This document shows positions 15,438 to 24,335 of a stretch of DNA of 64,000 nt, in pieces. The notes beneath the pieces are model-generated. The model saw only the letters and a program-made list of their open reading frames with translations, made no database searches and was not told the origin of the DNA. Source of the DNA: Euryhalocaulis caribicus (GTDB lineage Bacteria; Pseudomonadota; Alphaproteobacteria; Caulobacterales; Maricaulaceae); NCBI RefSeq assembly GCF_000412185.1, contig NZ_ASJA01000006.1:62001-126000 (forward strand), given 5' to 3'. The first letter of the stretch is position 1. Each line of letters begins with the position of its first letter. A program made the translations under genes and the position numbers.

Positions 15438-16316
15438 CTACAGCTTCAGCCGCCCGTGCGTCAGGTCGGAATAATCCTGCGCCAGATCGCGGATCAGCTG
15501 GCCGACCTCGAACTCCACGCCCGCCATTTCCCGCACCGGGGTAATCTCCACCGCGGTGCCGGTGACGAAACAGCCCTGAAAATCAGACAATTCCTCCGGC
15601 CGGATATCGCGCCGATTGACCTTGACGCCGCGTCGCTCGGCCAGCGCGATGGCCGTGGCGCGCGTGATGCCGTCCAGGATGCAGTCGCCCTTGGGCGTGT
15701 GCAGCTCGCCATCCTTCAGGAAGAAGATGTGCGATCCCGTGCATTCGGCAATCAGACCGCGCCAGTCCAGCATCATGGCGTCGGAAAAACCTTCCCGCTC
15801 CGCCGCGTGCTTGGACAGGGTGCAGATCATGTACAGGCCCGCCGCCTTCGCCTTCACCGGGATCGTCTTCGGGTCGGGCCGCCGCCAGTCGGACAGCGTC
15901 ACGCGGATGCCTTTCTCCCGGTCCTTGAAATAATCCCCCCACGGCCACGCCGCGATGGCCACGCGCACGTCATCGGGGTCGGCGGTCACGCCCATCTGGT
16001 TGCTGCCGCGCCAGATCACCGGGCGCAGATAGGCCGTCTCCAGCCCGCATTTTTCCAGCGTTTCACGCTTGACCGCCTCGATGTCCGCGCCGCTGAACGG
16101 GACCTTCATGTCCAGCAGTTTCGCCGAATTCAGTAGCCGGTCCGTATGGGCCTGACTCTTGAAGATTTCGCCGTCATAGGCGCGCTCGCCCTCGAACACG
16201 GACGACGCATAGTGCAGGCCGTGGCTCAGCACGTGAATCTTTGCGTCTTTCCAGTCGACGAAGGATCCGTCCATCCAGATCACGCCTTCGCGCTGGTCGA
16301 AAGGAACGACGCTCAT
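15438..16316 (-). CDS. ilvE: Branched-chain amino acid aminotransferase
   Basis: 292-residue class IV PLP enzyme that transfers the amino group between glutamate and the 2-oxo acids of valine, leucine and isoleucine. Visible are the N-terminal substrate segment HVLSHGLHYASSVFEGERAY, the PLP lysine in PVKAKAAGLYM and the cofactor phosphate site EITPVREM preceded by FVTGTAV. It ends one base from the response-regulator stop (convergent) and starts divergently from the kinase with 44 bases between starts. Confidence 0.93.
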   Translation of the reverse strand: MSVVPFDQREGVIWMDGSFVDWKDAKIHVLSHGLHYASSVFEGERAYDGEIFKSQAHTDRLLNSAKLLDMKVPFSGADIEAVKRETLEKCGLETAYLRPVIWRGSNQMGVTADPDDVRVAIAAWPWGDYFKDREKGIRVTLSDWRRPDPKTIPVKAKAAGLYMICTLSKHAAEREGFSDAMMLDWRGLIAECTGSHIFFLKDGELHTPKGDCILDGITRATAIALAERRGVKVNRRDIRPEELSDFQGCFVTGTAVEITPVREMAGVEFEVGQLIRDLAQDYSDLTHGRLKL

Positions 16317-16360
16317 AAACTCTCTCCGATTCCGGCTGATAAAGCGCTAGGCTAGCATCA

Positions 16361-17668
16361 ATGAGCCCGCTCAAGAAATATCTCCCCAAGGGTCTGTACT
16401 GGCGATCCTACCTGATCATCCTGCTGCCGATCGCCATCATGCAGACTCTGGTCGTTTTCTCCTTTTTCGAGGAGCACTGGCAAGCCACCACGGCCCGCCT
16501 GTCGGAAGGCGTGGCCGGCGATGTCGCCTTCCTCGTGCGCATCCATGAAGACGCGCCCGAAGAGTTTCCCCAATGGGCCGCGCGGGCGGAGGAAGCGACC
16601 CAGATTTCCGCCGTGATCTCGCGGGGCGAGGAATTGCCGGACAATGTCCGGTCTTCCTTCTTCTCCGCGCTGGACCGCGCCCTGCGCCGCGCGCTGGCCG
16701 GGCGGCTGGACCAGCCTTTCTGGTTCGACACCACGCGCTATCCCAACCATGTCGATATCCGCGTGCAGGTGGATGAGGGCGTCATGCGCATCATCGCCCG
16801 GCGCGATCAGGTCTTCGCGCCCACCGGCTATATCTTCCTGGTCTGGCTGTTCGGGGCGACGGTGATCCTGGCGCTGGTCTCCATCCTGTTCATCAAGAAT
16901 CAGGTCCGGCCGATCGAGCGTCTGGCACAGGCGGCGGAGGAGTTCGGCATGGGCCGCGATCCGGAACGCTTCAAACCCGCCGGCGCCAGCGAGGTCCGCC
17001 GCGCCGCGCTCGCCTTCATCCAGATGCGGCAGCGCATCCGCCGCCATCTGGAACAGCGCACGGCCCTTCTGGCCAGCGTCAGCCACGATCTCCGCACCCC
17101 GCTCACTCGCCTGAAATTGCAGCTGGCCCTGATGCCGGAAGGCCCGGCGCGCGAAGCGGCCCGCAAGGACGTGAAGGAGATGGAGGCGATGCTGGAGGAG
17201 TATCTCTCCTTCGCCAAAGGGCAGGGGGTGGAGGACGCCGCCCCGGCCGATCTCGCCGCCCTGCTGCGTCAGGCCGCGGATGACGCCGCCCGCGGCGGCA
17301 TGGACGTGGCGGTGGAGGGCAGCGACGAAGTCAGCGCCCCGGTGCGGGAACTGGCGATCAAGCGCGCGGTCGGCAATCTCATCGCCAACGCTGCCGCCCA
17401 TGCCGATACGGTCCGCCTGTCCCTGAAGGCGGGCGAGGGGGCAGTGGAAATCCTGATCGACGACGACGGCCCCGGAATCCCGCAGGACATGCGGGAGGAA
17501 GCCTTCACCCCCTTCAACCGGCTGGACCCCGCGCGCAACCAGAACCGCAACGGCGTCGGACTCGGCCTCGCCATCGCGCGCGACATTGCGCGCGGCCATG
17601 GCGGGGACCTCTATCTGGATGATTCGCCGCTGGGCGGCCTTCGCGCCGTGGTGCGCCTGCCGGTCTAG
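16361..17668 (+). CDS. Sensor histidine kinase (EnvZ/PetP-like)
   Basis: 435-residue inner-membrane kinase. TM1 is at residues ~13-34 (SYLIILLPIAIMQTLVVFSF), followed by a periplasmic sensor of ~110 residues and TM2 at ~147-172 (IFLVWLFGATVILALVSILF). HAMP follows, then the H-box SVSHDLRTPLTRLKL, the N-box NLIANAAAHAD, and ATP motifs DDDGPGIP and GVGLGLAIARDIA. It probably phosphorylates the OmpR-type regulator at 14714, from which it is separated by the opposite-strand ilvE gene. Confidence 0.92.
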   Translation: MSPLKKYLPKGLYWRSYLIILLPIAIMQTLVVFSFFEEHWQATTARLSEGVAGDVAFLVRIHEDAPEEFPQWAARAEEATQISAVISRGEELPDNVRSSFFSALDRALRRALAGRLDQPFWFDTTRYPNHVDIRVQVDEGVMRIIARRDQVFAPTGYIFLVWLFGATVILALVSILFIKNQVRPIERLAQAAEEFGMGRDPERFKPAGASEVRRAALAFIQMRQRIRRHLEQRTALLASVSHDLRTPLTRLKLQLALMPEGPAREAARKDVKEMEAMLEEYLSFAKGQGVEDAAPADLAALLRQAADDAARGGMDVAVEGSDEVSAPVRELAIKRAVGNLIANAAAHADTVRLSLKAGEGAVEILIDDDGPGIPQDMREEAFTPFNRLDPARNQNRNGVGLGLAIARDIARGHGGDLYLDDSPLGGLRAVVRLPV

Positions 17669-17671
17669 CGC

Positions 17672-18487
17672 CTAGCGGCCCAGCTCTTTCGCCTTGCGGG
17701 CCGCCGCGTCGACGGCGGTGCGGACCAGCCGGGGCAGGGTGTCGGTGTTCTGCGAGAGAACGTCCAGCGCCGCGGCGGTGGTGCCGCCGGGGGAGGTGAC
17801 CTCCTTGCGCATGTCCGCCGGGTCCTTGCCCTCGGCCTGCATGAACAACGCCGCGCCGATCACGGTCTGCTGCGCCAGCTGGCTCGCCAGCTCCTCGGGC
17901 AGGTCCTGCGCGCGCGCCGCGCCGGCCAGCGCCTCGGCGAACAGGAAGATATAGGCGGGGCCGGAGCCGGATACCGCGGTCAGGGCGTCCAGCTGGTTTT
18001 CCGTTTCCACCTCGGCGACAAAGCCGCCGGGCTCCAGAACGCTGCGCGCCTTGGCTTTCTGGTCGTCGGTGACATTGTCCGCGCAGACAAAGCCGCACAC
18101 GCCCGCGCCGATGGCGACCGGCGTGTTGGGCATGACCCGGATCACGCCGCGCTCGCCGAACACCGCCTGCAGGGAGGCAATGGTCCGGCCCGCCGCGATG
18201 GAAAGGATCACCGCGTCTTCATTGATCTTGCCGGCGACTGCGCCGCCGACCTTGTCCATCATCTGGGGCTTCACGCCCATCATGACGACATCGGCCTCGA
18301 CGCCCTCCGGCCATTCGGCCTCAAGCCGCGCGCCGTGCTTTTTCACCGCGGCCTGCGTGCGTTCGCCCGGATTGGGGTCCACGACCAGAACTTCGGATCC
18401 TTCGAAACCGGCTTCCAGCCAGCGCTCCAGAAGCGCTCCGCCCATCCGGCCGGCGCCGATCAGCGCCGCGCGTACTCGTTTTGCCAT
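17672..18487 (-). CDS. proC: Pyrroline-5-carboxylate reductase
   Basis: Last step of proline synthesis, NAD(P)H-dependent, 271 residues. The N-terminal dinucleotide motif is LIGAGRMGGALLERW. The C-terminal substrate-binding part is recognisable from VSGSGPAYIFLFAEAL and TSPGGTTAAALDVL. It starts immediately after the stop of the YbjN-family gene on the same strand, so they form an operon. Confidence 0.95.
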   Translation of the reverse strand: MAKRVRAALIGAGRMGGALLERWLEAGFEGSEVLVVDPNPGERTQAAVKKHGARLEAEWPEGVEADVVMMGVKPQMMDKVGGAVAGKINEDAVILSIAAGRTIASLQAVFGERGVIRVMPNTPVAIGAGVCGFVCADNVTDDQKAKARSVLEPGGFVAEVETENQLDALTAVSGSGPAYIFLFAEALAGAARAQDLPEELASQLAQQTVIGAALFMQAEGKDPADMRKEVTSPGGTTAAALDVLSQNTDTLPRLVRTAVDAAARKAKELGR

Positions 18488-18982
18488 TTATGCCTGACCA
18501 ACTGTCTCGAACATTGCCGCGTCCGCGGCTTCCTTCGGAGACTTACCCGCCCAGATCAGGAAATTGAAGGCCGGGAAGAAACGATCCGCAGCTTCGGTGG
18601 CCGCGGCAATCATCGTGGAAACCTGCAAAGGCCCCGCATTCTGGCCGATCAGCGGCAGCGTGCTGCGATACACGATCGCCTGCTCTTCTTCCCATGAATC
18701 GAAGTGGCCCAGCGGCAGGCGCTCGTTCACGCGCGCCATCAGGTCGCACAGATCCGCGCGCCGCGAAGGCGGGGTCTTGATGTCCAGGCCCAGATGAAGG
18801 TGCAGCGTCTGCACGTCCGGCCGCCACGCAAACCACAGCTGATGGTCGGACCACGCCCCGGCGATGGCGAAATGCACTTCCAGCATGTCCCGCTCATACG
18901 GGTGCTGCTCTTCCATCAGAACCTGCTCGACAATGTCCAGCGGTTCGTCGCTGGCGAATGTCTGTTCGATGGTCTGGTCCAT
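18488..18982 (-). CDS. YbjN-domain protein
   Basis: 164-residue cytoplasmic protein. The acidic start (residues ~8-25) and the core with WSDHQLWFAWRPDVQTLHLH, INERLPLGHF-like (VNERLPLGHFDSWEEEQAIV) and FFPAFNFLIWAGKSPKEA are typical of the alphaproteobacterial YbjN family, a type III secretion chaperone-like fold of unclear role. The start was set at MDQTIEQ with a GGGGGAAGCGAC leader; an upstream in-frame ATG would add a basic segment without family similarity. Directly abuts proC. Upstream on the same strand is ubiK. Confidence 0.8.
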   Translation of the reverse strand: MDQTIEQTFASDEPLDIVEQVLMEEQHPYERDMLEVHFAIAGAWSDHQLWFAWRPDVQTLHLHLGLDIKTPPSRRADLCDLMARVNERLPLGHFDSWEEEQAIVYRSTLPLIGQNAGPLQVSTMIAAATEAADRFFPAFNFLIWAGKSPKEAADAAMFETVGQA

Positions 18983-19098
18983 GTCGCTTCCCCCAGCTCG
19001 GCAGGGCTCGAATCGCCCTGTAGGAGAAACGGTATGGGTCCGCCGGAGCGCGCGCAACATATTGCGCCGCTATGGCCTGTGGACACTAAGTCTAGATG

Positions 19099-19401
19099 TC
19101 AGTCGGTTTTCGGCTTGCGCGCCGCGGAGGCCTTGCGCGGGCTGGCTTTCTTCGCTGTGGACATTGCTTTTTCCAGCGCATCCACGCGTTCGCGCAATGC
19201 AGCGGCTTCCTCTTTCGCCTCCAGCGCGGCCAGCTTCATGGCCTCGAATTCCTCGCGGCCCACAAGGTCCATGTCCGCGATCACCCGGTCCATCTGGCCG
19301 CGCACCACGGCGCGCATTTCGTCGCCGGCGCTCTTGGCCGCTCCGGCCGCGTTGGTCATCAGGTTGGCGAAATCTTCGAAAACGGGATTCTTGCTTTGCA
19401 T
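19099..19401 (-). CDS. ubiK: UbiK/BMFP-family accessory factor
   Basis: 100-residue membrane-fusogenic coiled-coil protein, an accessory factor for ubiquinone biosynthesis in proteobacteria. The N-terminal MQSKNPVFEDFANLMTNAAG and the C-terminal coiled coil (EEFEAMKLAALEAKEEAAAL) are typical, followed by a Lys/Ala tail (KKASPRKASAARKPK). It is transcribed toward the ybjN-proC pair and divergently from lgt. Confidence 0.85.
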   Translation of the reverse strand: MQSKNPVFEDFANLMTNAAGAAKSAGDEMRAVVRGQMDRVIADMDLVGREEFEAMKLAALEAKEEAAALRERVDALEKAMSTAKKASPRKASAARKPKTD

Positions 19402-19519
19402 GGGTGAAAACTACTCCTGCGCGGCGTTCCGGTCCACATGGCGCGGCGCCGCGCCTTTCGCCCCGGTCCGCTTTCCGCTAATCCCGGCCCAACACTCCGA
19501 TTGCCATGAGGCGACACGC

Positions 19520-20410
19520 ATGATCGAAGCCGGCCTGCCTTTTCCCGAGTGGCTCCAGCCCAATATTTTCACCATCGGCCCGGTGGAGCTGTTCGGCCGT
19601 GAATGGGCGTTCCCGCTGCGCTGGTATGCGCTGGCCTATATCGCCGGCCTGCTGCTGGGCTGGCGCTATGTGCTGATGCTGGTGCGGCGCGACCGGCTCT
19701 GGACGCGCGAACCCGGCGCAAAGGGCAAATCCCCCATATCGCCTGAGGCGGTGGACGACATGTTCATCTGGGCGGTGGTCGGCGTTATCGCGGGCGGGCG
19801 GCTCGGCTATGTCCTGTTTTACGATACCAGCCTGATCTGGACGAACCCGTTACAGATCCTGATGACCTGGCAGGGCGGAATGAGTTTCCATGGCGGCCTG
19901 ATCGGCGTCGGCCTCGCCATCTGGTTCTTCGCGCGCTCGCGCGGCATCGGCGTCCTGCGGCTGGCCGATCTGTTCGCCGCCGCAACGCCCATCGGCCTTT
20001 TCTTCGGCCGCATCGCGAACTTCGTGAATGGCGAGCTCTGGGGTCGCCAGACCGATCTGCCCTGGGCGATCCGTTTCCCGGCGGGCGACTATGTCCCACG
20101 CCATCCCAGCCAGCTTTACGAGGCGCTGATGGAGGGGCTGATCCTGTTCGCGGTGATCTTCGCCGCCACCTGGCGTTTCAAATCGCTCAGCCGCCCCGGC
20201 ATGAATACCGGTCTGTTTCTTGTCGGATACGGCGTCTCGCGCATCCTGCTGGAATTCGTGCGCGCGCCCGATGAACACATGCAGGCGCTCTATGACCAGT
20301 ACACGTTCGGAATCACCATGGGCATGATGCTGTCTGTTCCCATGGCGCTGGCCGGGCTCTGGCTGATCCGTCTCGCGTTCAAGACGCCGGCCGCCCCCGC
20401 CACGGCATGA
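19520..20410 (+). CDS. lgt: Prolipoprotein diacylglyceryl transferase
   Basis: Inner-membrane enzyme that attaches diacylglycerol to the lipobox Cys of prolipoproteins, 296 residues, seven hydrophobic segments. Family landmarks: RWYALAYIAGLLLGW, GGRLGYVLFYD, the active-site MSFHGGLIGV, the GRIANFVNGELWGR signature and RHPSQLYEALMEG. The ATG is preceded by GAGGCGACACGC. It overlaps the following methyltransferase by 4 bases and opens a tight run lgt - MidA-type - pgeF - thiD. Confidence 0.95.
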   Translation: MIEAGLPFPEWLQPNIFTIGPVELFGREWAFPLRWYALAYIAGLLLGWRYVLMLVRRDRLWTREPGAKGKSPISPEAVDDMFIWAVVGVIAGGRLGYVLFYDTSLIWTNPLQILMTWQGGMSFHGGLIGVGLAIWFFARSRGIGVLRLADLFAAATPIGLFFGRIANFVNGELWGRQTDLPWAIRFPAGDYVPRHPSQLYEALMEGLILFAVIFAATWRFKSLSRPGMNTGLFLVGYGVSRILLEFVRAPDEHMQALYDQYTFGITMGMMLSVPMALAGLWLIRLAFKTPAAPATA

Positions 20411-21498
20411 CGGAAATCCGCGAACGCCTGATCCGGCGCATCCGCAGCGAAGGTCCGGTCTCCATCGCCGCCTATATGGCCGAGGCGCTGTTCGACCCGC
20501 GGGAGGGTTTCTACGCGACACGCGACCCCATCGGCGCCGGGGCGGATTTCATCACCGCCCCGGAAGTCAGCCAGATGTTCGGGGAGCTGATTGGCCTGTG
20601 GTGCGTGGAAGCCTGGCGCGGCATGGGCGCGCCGGACCCGTTCCACCTGATCGAGCTTGGACCGGGGCGCGGCACGATGATGAGCGACGCCCTCCGCGCC
20701 GCCAGGCTGGACGAGGGGTTCGCCAGAGCCGCCCGCGTGCATCTGGTCGAGGCCAGCCCGGCCCTCAAGAACGTGCAGGCCCAGACGCTGGCCAGCGCGC
20801 CGTTCCAGATCGGCTGGGCCGATGCGCTGGAAGATGTCCCCGCCGGCCCGTCCATCATTCTCGGCAACGAATTTCTGGACTGCCTGCCTCTGCGCCAGTT
20901 CGTGAAGCATGGCGGCGAATGGCGCGAACGCCTGATCGGTTTTGCGCCCGATACGGACGACGCGCTCGCCTTTGTCCTGTCGCACGCCCCGGCCAGCGAT
21001 CTGGAAATCGAACAGATCGCCGAGCCCCTGCGCGATGCGCCGGAGGGCGCGCTGGTCGAAACCCGCCCCGGCGATGCGTCTCTTGTGGATGCCATCGCCC
21101 GGCGGTTCCGCGCCGATCCGGGCCGCGCCCTGCTGATTGATTACGGTCCGGCGGACAGCGAAACCGGAGACACGTTCCAGGCGATCAAAAGTCACGAGAA
21201 AGTCGACCCGCTGACCGATCCCGGCAAGGCGGACCTGACCGCGCGCGTCGATTTCGGCGCCCTGAAGCGCGCCGCGGAAGCCGCCGGCCTTTCCGCCAGC
21301 GCGCCGGTGGAGCAGGGCGCCTGGCTCACCGCGCTCGGCATCGAACAGCGCGCCGCCGCGCTCTCCATGTCCGGCAAGGCCGATCGCGGCCTGATCGTGC
21401 GCCAGCTTCACCGCCTGACCTCTGACGACCAGATGGGAGCGCTGTTCAAGGCGATGTGCCTCAGCGCGCCGGAACTTCCCTCCGCGCCCGGCTTTTGA
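20407..21498 (+). CDS. SAM-dependent methyltransferase, MidA/NDUFAF7 family
   Basis: 363-residue COG1565 methyltransferase. The N-terminal GPVSIAAYMAEALFDPREGFY, the SAM motif LIELGPGRGTMMSDALRA and the motif LGNEFLDCLPLRQF are the family hallmarks. The mitochondrial relative NDUFAF7 methylates an arginine of a complex I subunit; the bacterial substrate is not established. Translation is coupled to lgt by an ATGA overlap. Confidence 0.9.
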   Translation: MTEIRERLIRRIRSEGPVSIAAYMAEALFDPREGFYATRDPIGAGADFITAPEVSQMFGELIGLWCVEAWRGMGAPDPFHLIELGPGRGTMMSDALRAARLDEGFARAARVHLVEASPALKNVQAQTLASAPFQIGWADALEDVPAGPSIILGNEFLDCLPLRQFVKHGGEWRERLIGFAPDTDDALAFVLSHAPASDLEIEQIAEPLRDAPEGALVETRPGDASLVDAIARRFRADPGRALLIDYGPADSETGDTFQAIKSHEKVDPLTDPGKADLTARVDFGALKRAAEAAGLSASAPVEQGAWLTALGIEQRAAALSMSGKADRGLIVRQLHRLTSDDQMGALFKAMCLSAPELPSAPGF

Positions 21499-21536
21499 TC
21501 TTTAAGTCCGTCCCGGCAATCACTAGCGTCAGGCCC

Positions 21537-22310
21537 ATGACCCTTATCCCCATACAGGCCGAAAACCTCAGCCGCCTGCCCGGCGTCCGCCACGCCTTCT
21601 TCACGCGTGAAGGCGGCGTCTCCGAAGGTCTCTATAAAGGTCTCAATTGCGGCGTCGGCTCCAATGACGATGTAAAGGCCGTGGCGGAGAATCGCCGCCG
21701 CGCCAGCGAATGGCTGGGCGGGACCTCCGACCGCCTGATTACGCTCTATCAGGTCCATTCCGACATCTGCCTGCGCGCGGACGAACCCTTTGCGGATCGT
21801 CCGCAGGCCGACGCCACGGCCAGCGAAACTTCCGGCCTGATCCTCGGCGTCCTCACCGCGGACTGCGCCCCGGTCCTGCTGGCGGACGCGGAAGCCGGCG
21901 TTGTGGGCGCGGCCCATGCCGGCTGGAAAGGCGCGCTGCGCGGCGTGGTGGAATCCACCGTTTCCGAAATGGTCTCGCTCGGCGCGACGCGGGAGAAGAT
22001 CGCCGCCGCGGTCGGCCCCTGCATCGCTCAGCCCAGCTATGAGGTCGGTCCGGAATTCAAGGAAACCTTCCAGAAGGAAGACTGGTCCTTCGACCGCTTC
22101 TTCACGCCTGGCCAGGGCGGACGCTTCCAGTTCGATCTCAAGAGTTTTGTCGCCGAGCGCCTCGCCCAGGCCGGCGTCGGATCGATAGAAACTGCCCCGC
22201 ACGACACCTATGCGGACCCGGAGCGCTTCTATTCCTATCGCCGCGTGACGCATGAGGGCGAGGGCGATTACGGCCGCATGCTGTCGGCCATCATGCTGGA
22301 TCCGGCATGA
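21537..22310 (+). CDS. pgeF: Peptidoglycan editing factor PgeF (multicopper laccase-like domain)
   Basis: 257-residue YfiH/DUF152 protein. The conserved metal/catalytic residues are in QVHSDIC, LTADCAPVLL and AAHAGWKGALRG, with a further RVTHEGEGDYGR at the end. The family removes wrongly incorporated amino acids from muropeptide precursors and also shows purine nucleoside activity. The start was placed at MTLIPIQAENL, giving the normal length. It overlaps thiD by 4 bases. Confidence 0.92.
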   Translation: MTLIPIQAENLSRLPGVRHAFFTREGGVSEGLYKGLNCGVGSNDDVKAVAENRRRASEWLGGTSDRLITLYQVHSDICLRADEPFADRPQADATASETSGLILGVLTADCAPVLLADAEAGVVGAAHAGWKGALRGVVESTVSEMVSLGATREKIAAAVGPCIAQPSYEVGPEFKETFQKEDWSFDRFFTPGQGGRFQFDLKSFVAERLAQAGVGSIETAPHDTYADPERFYSYRRVTHEGEGDYGRMLSAIMLDPA

Positions 22311-23119
22311 AGGGCCGCGTCCTGATCATCGCCGGCTCTGATTCCGGCGGCGGCGCCGGTATTCAGGCGGACATCAAGTCCGTCACCGCGCTGGGCGGCT
22401 ACGCCATGACCGCCATCACCGCCCTGACCGCCCAGAACACCAAGGGCGTGCACGGCGTTCATCCCGCCCTGCCGGACTTCGTGGCGCAGCAGATCGCCGT
22501 CACCGCGGAAGATCTCGGCGCCGACGCCATCAAGATCGGCATGCTGGGCGTGAAGGAGATCGTGGAGGCGGTCGCCGACGCGCTGGAAACCGCTGCGCTG
22601 GACGCGCCTCTCGTTCTCGATCCGGTGATGGTCGCCAAGGGCGGCCAGAGCCTGCTGGACGAGGCCGCCGTCTCCGCCATGCAGGACCGCCTTATCCCGG
22701 GCGCATCGCTGGTAACGCCCAACGCGCCGGAGGCCGCACGGCTGACCGGCGAGACGGTGGAAGACCTGCACGGCCAGCGCCGCGCGGGCGAGGCGCTATT
22801 GAAGGCTGGCGCGAAAGCCGTGCTGATCAAGGGCGGCCACATTCCCGGCGACACCATCCACGATGTTCTGATGACCCCGGCGGGCGATCACATGTTCGAC
22901 GGCCCCCGCATCGACACGCGCCACACTCACGGCACCGGCTGCACGCTGGCCTCCGCCATCGCCACGCGGCTGGCGCAGGGCGACGACCTGCCCACCGCCG
23001 TCGATGACGCCCGCGCCTATGTGCTGCGCGCGATAGAGACCGCGCCCGGCTACGGCGCCGGGGCCGGCCCGCTCAACCATGCCTGGCCCTGTTCCGGGTC
23101 CGATCTCGGGCGTGGCTAG
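22307..23119 (+). CDS. thiD: Hydroxymethylpyrimidine/phosphomethylpyrimidine kinase
   Basis: Thiamine pathway kinase that phosphorylates HMP and HMP-P, 270 residues. The N-terminal IIAGSDSGGGAGIQADIK, the LDPVMVAKGG segment and the phosphate loop DTRHTHGTGCTLASAIAT are complete. It acts directly after ThiC, whose gene lies at 33.9 kb. It overlaps pgeF at its start and the class V aminotransferase by 4 bases at its end (convergent). No riboswitch is seen before it, so it is probably not under direct TPP control. Confidence 0.95.
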   Translation: MKGRVLIIAGSDSGGGAGIQADIKSVTALGGYAMTAITALTAQNTKGVHGVHPALPDFVAQQIAVTAEDLGADAIKIGMLGVKEIVEAVADALETAALDAPLVLDPVMVAKGGQSLLDEAAVSAMQDRLIPGASLVTPNAPEAARLTGETVEDLHGQRRAGEALLKAGAKAVLIKGGHIPGDTIHDVLMTPAGDHMFDGPRIDTRHTHGTGCTLASAIATRLAQGDDLPTAVDDARAYVLRAIETAPGYGAGAGPLNHAWPCSGSDLGRG

Positions 23120-24252
23120 CCCAGCACCGTCGCCAGCGCCCCGGTCACCCGGTCGATATCGTCGTCATTGGCGTGCAGGTGCGGCGTGATGCGTAGGCGC
23201 GGCCCGCGCTGGGAGATATAGACATTCTTCTCCGCCAGTTGTGGGATCAGGGTATCCGGCGCGCCATCCGGCAGGGCGGCGGTCAGATAGTGGTTGGCCC
23301 GGTCCGGCGCGCCGCCGCAATCCAGCCCCGCTTCCTCCAGCGCTCGCGCCAGCGTCGCGTTGAACGCGCCCAGGGTCTCGCTCACCGCCTCCGGAGTCCA
23401 CTCGACGATCTGGCTCAGCGCCGCCTCGACCATCGGCAGGAGCTGGAAATTAGAGCGTTCCCCCATGTCGAACTTGCGCGCCCCCGGCTCGTAATCGTCG
23501 GCGTAGTTTGTCAGCCCGGCAAAATCCTCCGCCCCGCGCCGCACGATCCAGTTCTCCTCCAGCGCCTGTCCGCGCCAGTGCCGTTCGGCCACATACAGCG
23601 TCCCGGTGGAGTAGGGGCCCAGCTGCCACTTGTAGCAGGCCGCCACCGCGAAATCGGGATCGACCGCCGCCGCGTCGAACGGCAGCGCCCCCAGCGACTG
23701 CGTCAGGTCCAGCGCCAGCGCCGCGTTTGCCTCGCGCGCGGCGGCGGCGATCCTCTCCAGATCCAGCCGCCCGCCATCGACCCAGTGCACCTGCGGCAGC
23801 GCCAGCACGGCGCAGCCCCGGTCCAGCGCATTCAGCACCGCGTCGGTCCAGCTTTCATTGGCGCCACGCGCCGCCATGCGCACATTCGCCCCGCGCGCCG
23901 CGGCCAGCTTCCGCCAGACATAAATGTTGGAGGGAAACTGGTCGGCCAGCGTCAGGATCGTCTGCCCCTTCTCCACCGGCAGGTTCCGCGCCGCCGTGGC
24001 GAGGCCGTAGGAGGCGGCGGGGACCAGCGCCACGTGATCGGCGCTCGCCCCCCACAGCTTCGCGGCCAGCTCCCGCACCCGCTCGCTGGTGGAGAAAAAG
24101 TCCGGCGGCGTGGTCTTCCAGGGCGCGGCCCGGCTCTCCAGCCCCTCGCGCCCCGCCTTCGCCGCCGCGCTCAGCAGCGGCCCCATATAGGCGGCGTTGA
24201 AATAGGCGACATCGCCCGGAACCTCGAAAACATGACGCTGATTGGAAAGCAT
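23116..24252 (-). CDS. Class V aminotransferase-fold PLP enzyme
   Basis: 378-residue PLP-dependent protein of the NifS/isopenicillin epimerase fold. It begins FEVPGDVAYFNAAYMGPLL. The segment VHWVDGGRLDLERI, the Asp/Gln region ALDLTQSLGALPFD and the PLP lysine in AACYKWQLGPYSTG are in order. It lacks a desulfurase Cys loop, so it is not IscS/SufS; it is probably a kynureninase- or selenocysteine lyase-like aminotransferase of unknown substrate. The start at MLSNQRHVF was chosen because GAGGCG lies upstream and the conserved domain follows. Divergent from serC, 83 bases apart. Confidence 0.82.
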   Translation of the reverse strand: MLSNQRHVFEVPGDVAYFNAAYMGPLLSAAAKAGREGLESRAAPWKTTPPDFFSTSERVRELAAKLWGASADHVALVPAASYGLATAARNLPVEKGQTILTLADQFPSNIYVWRKLAAARGANVRMAARGANESWTDAVLNALDRGCAVLALPQVHWVDGGRLDLERIAAAAREANAALALDLTQSLGALPFDAAAVDPDFAVAACYKWQLGPYSTGTLYVAERHWRGQALEENWIVRRGAEDFAGLTNYADDYEPGARKFDMGERSNFQLLPMVEAALSQIVEWTPEAVSETLGAFNATLARALEEAGLDCGGAPDRANHYLTAALPDGAPDTLIPQLAEKNVYISQRGPRLRITPHLHANDDDIDRVTGALATVLG

Positions 24253-24335
24253 GACGCCTCGCCTCTGCCGGAATTTGTGCTGCACCGCGTCAATCATGGT
24301 TGACCCGCGCCAGTGCCTCGGTAAGCCTTTCCGCC

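Noticed and set aside
14714-17668. Naming the two-component pair petR/petP
   Set aside because: The order resembles PetR/PetP of other alphaproteobacteria, but there are no cytochrome bc1 genes nearby and the names carry functional meaning that the sequence does not show.
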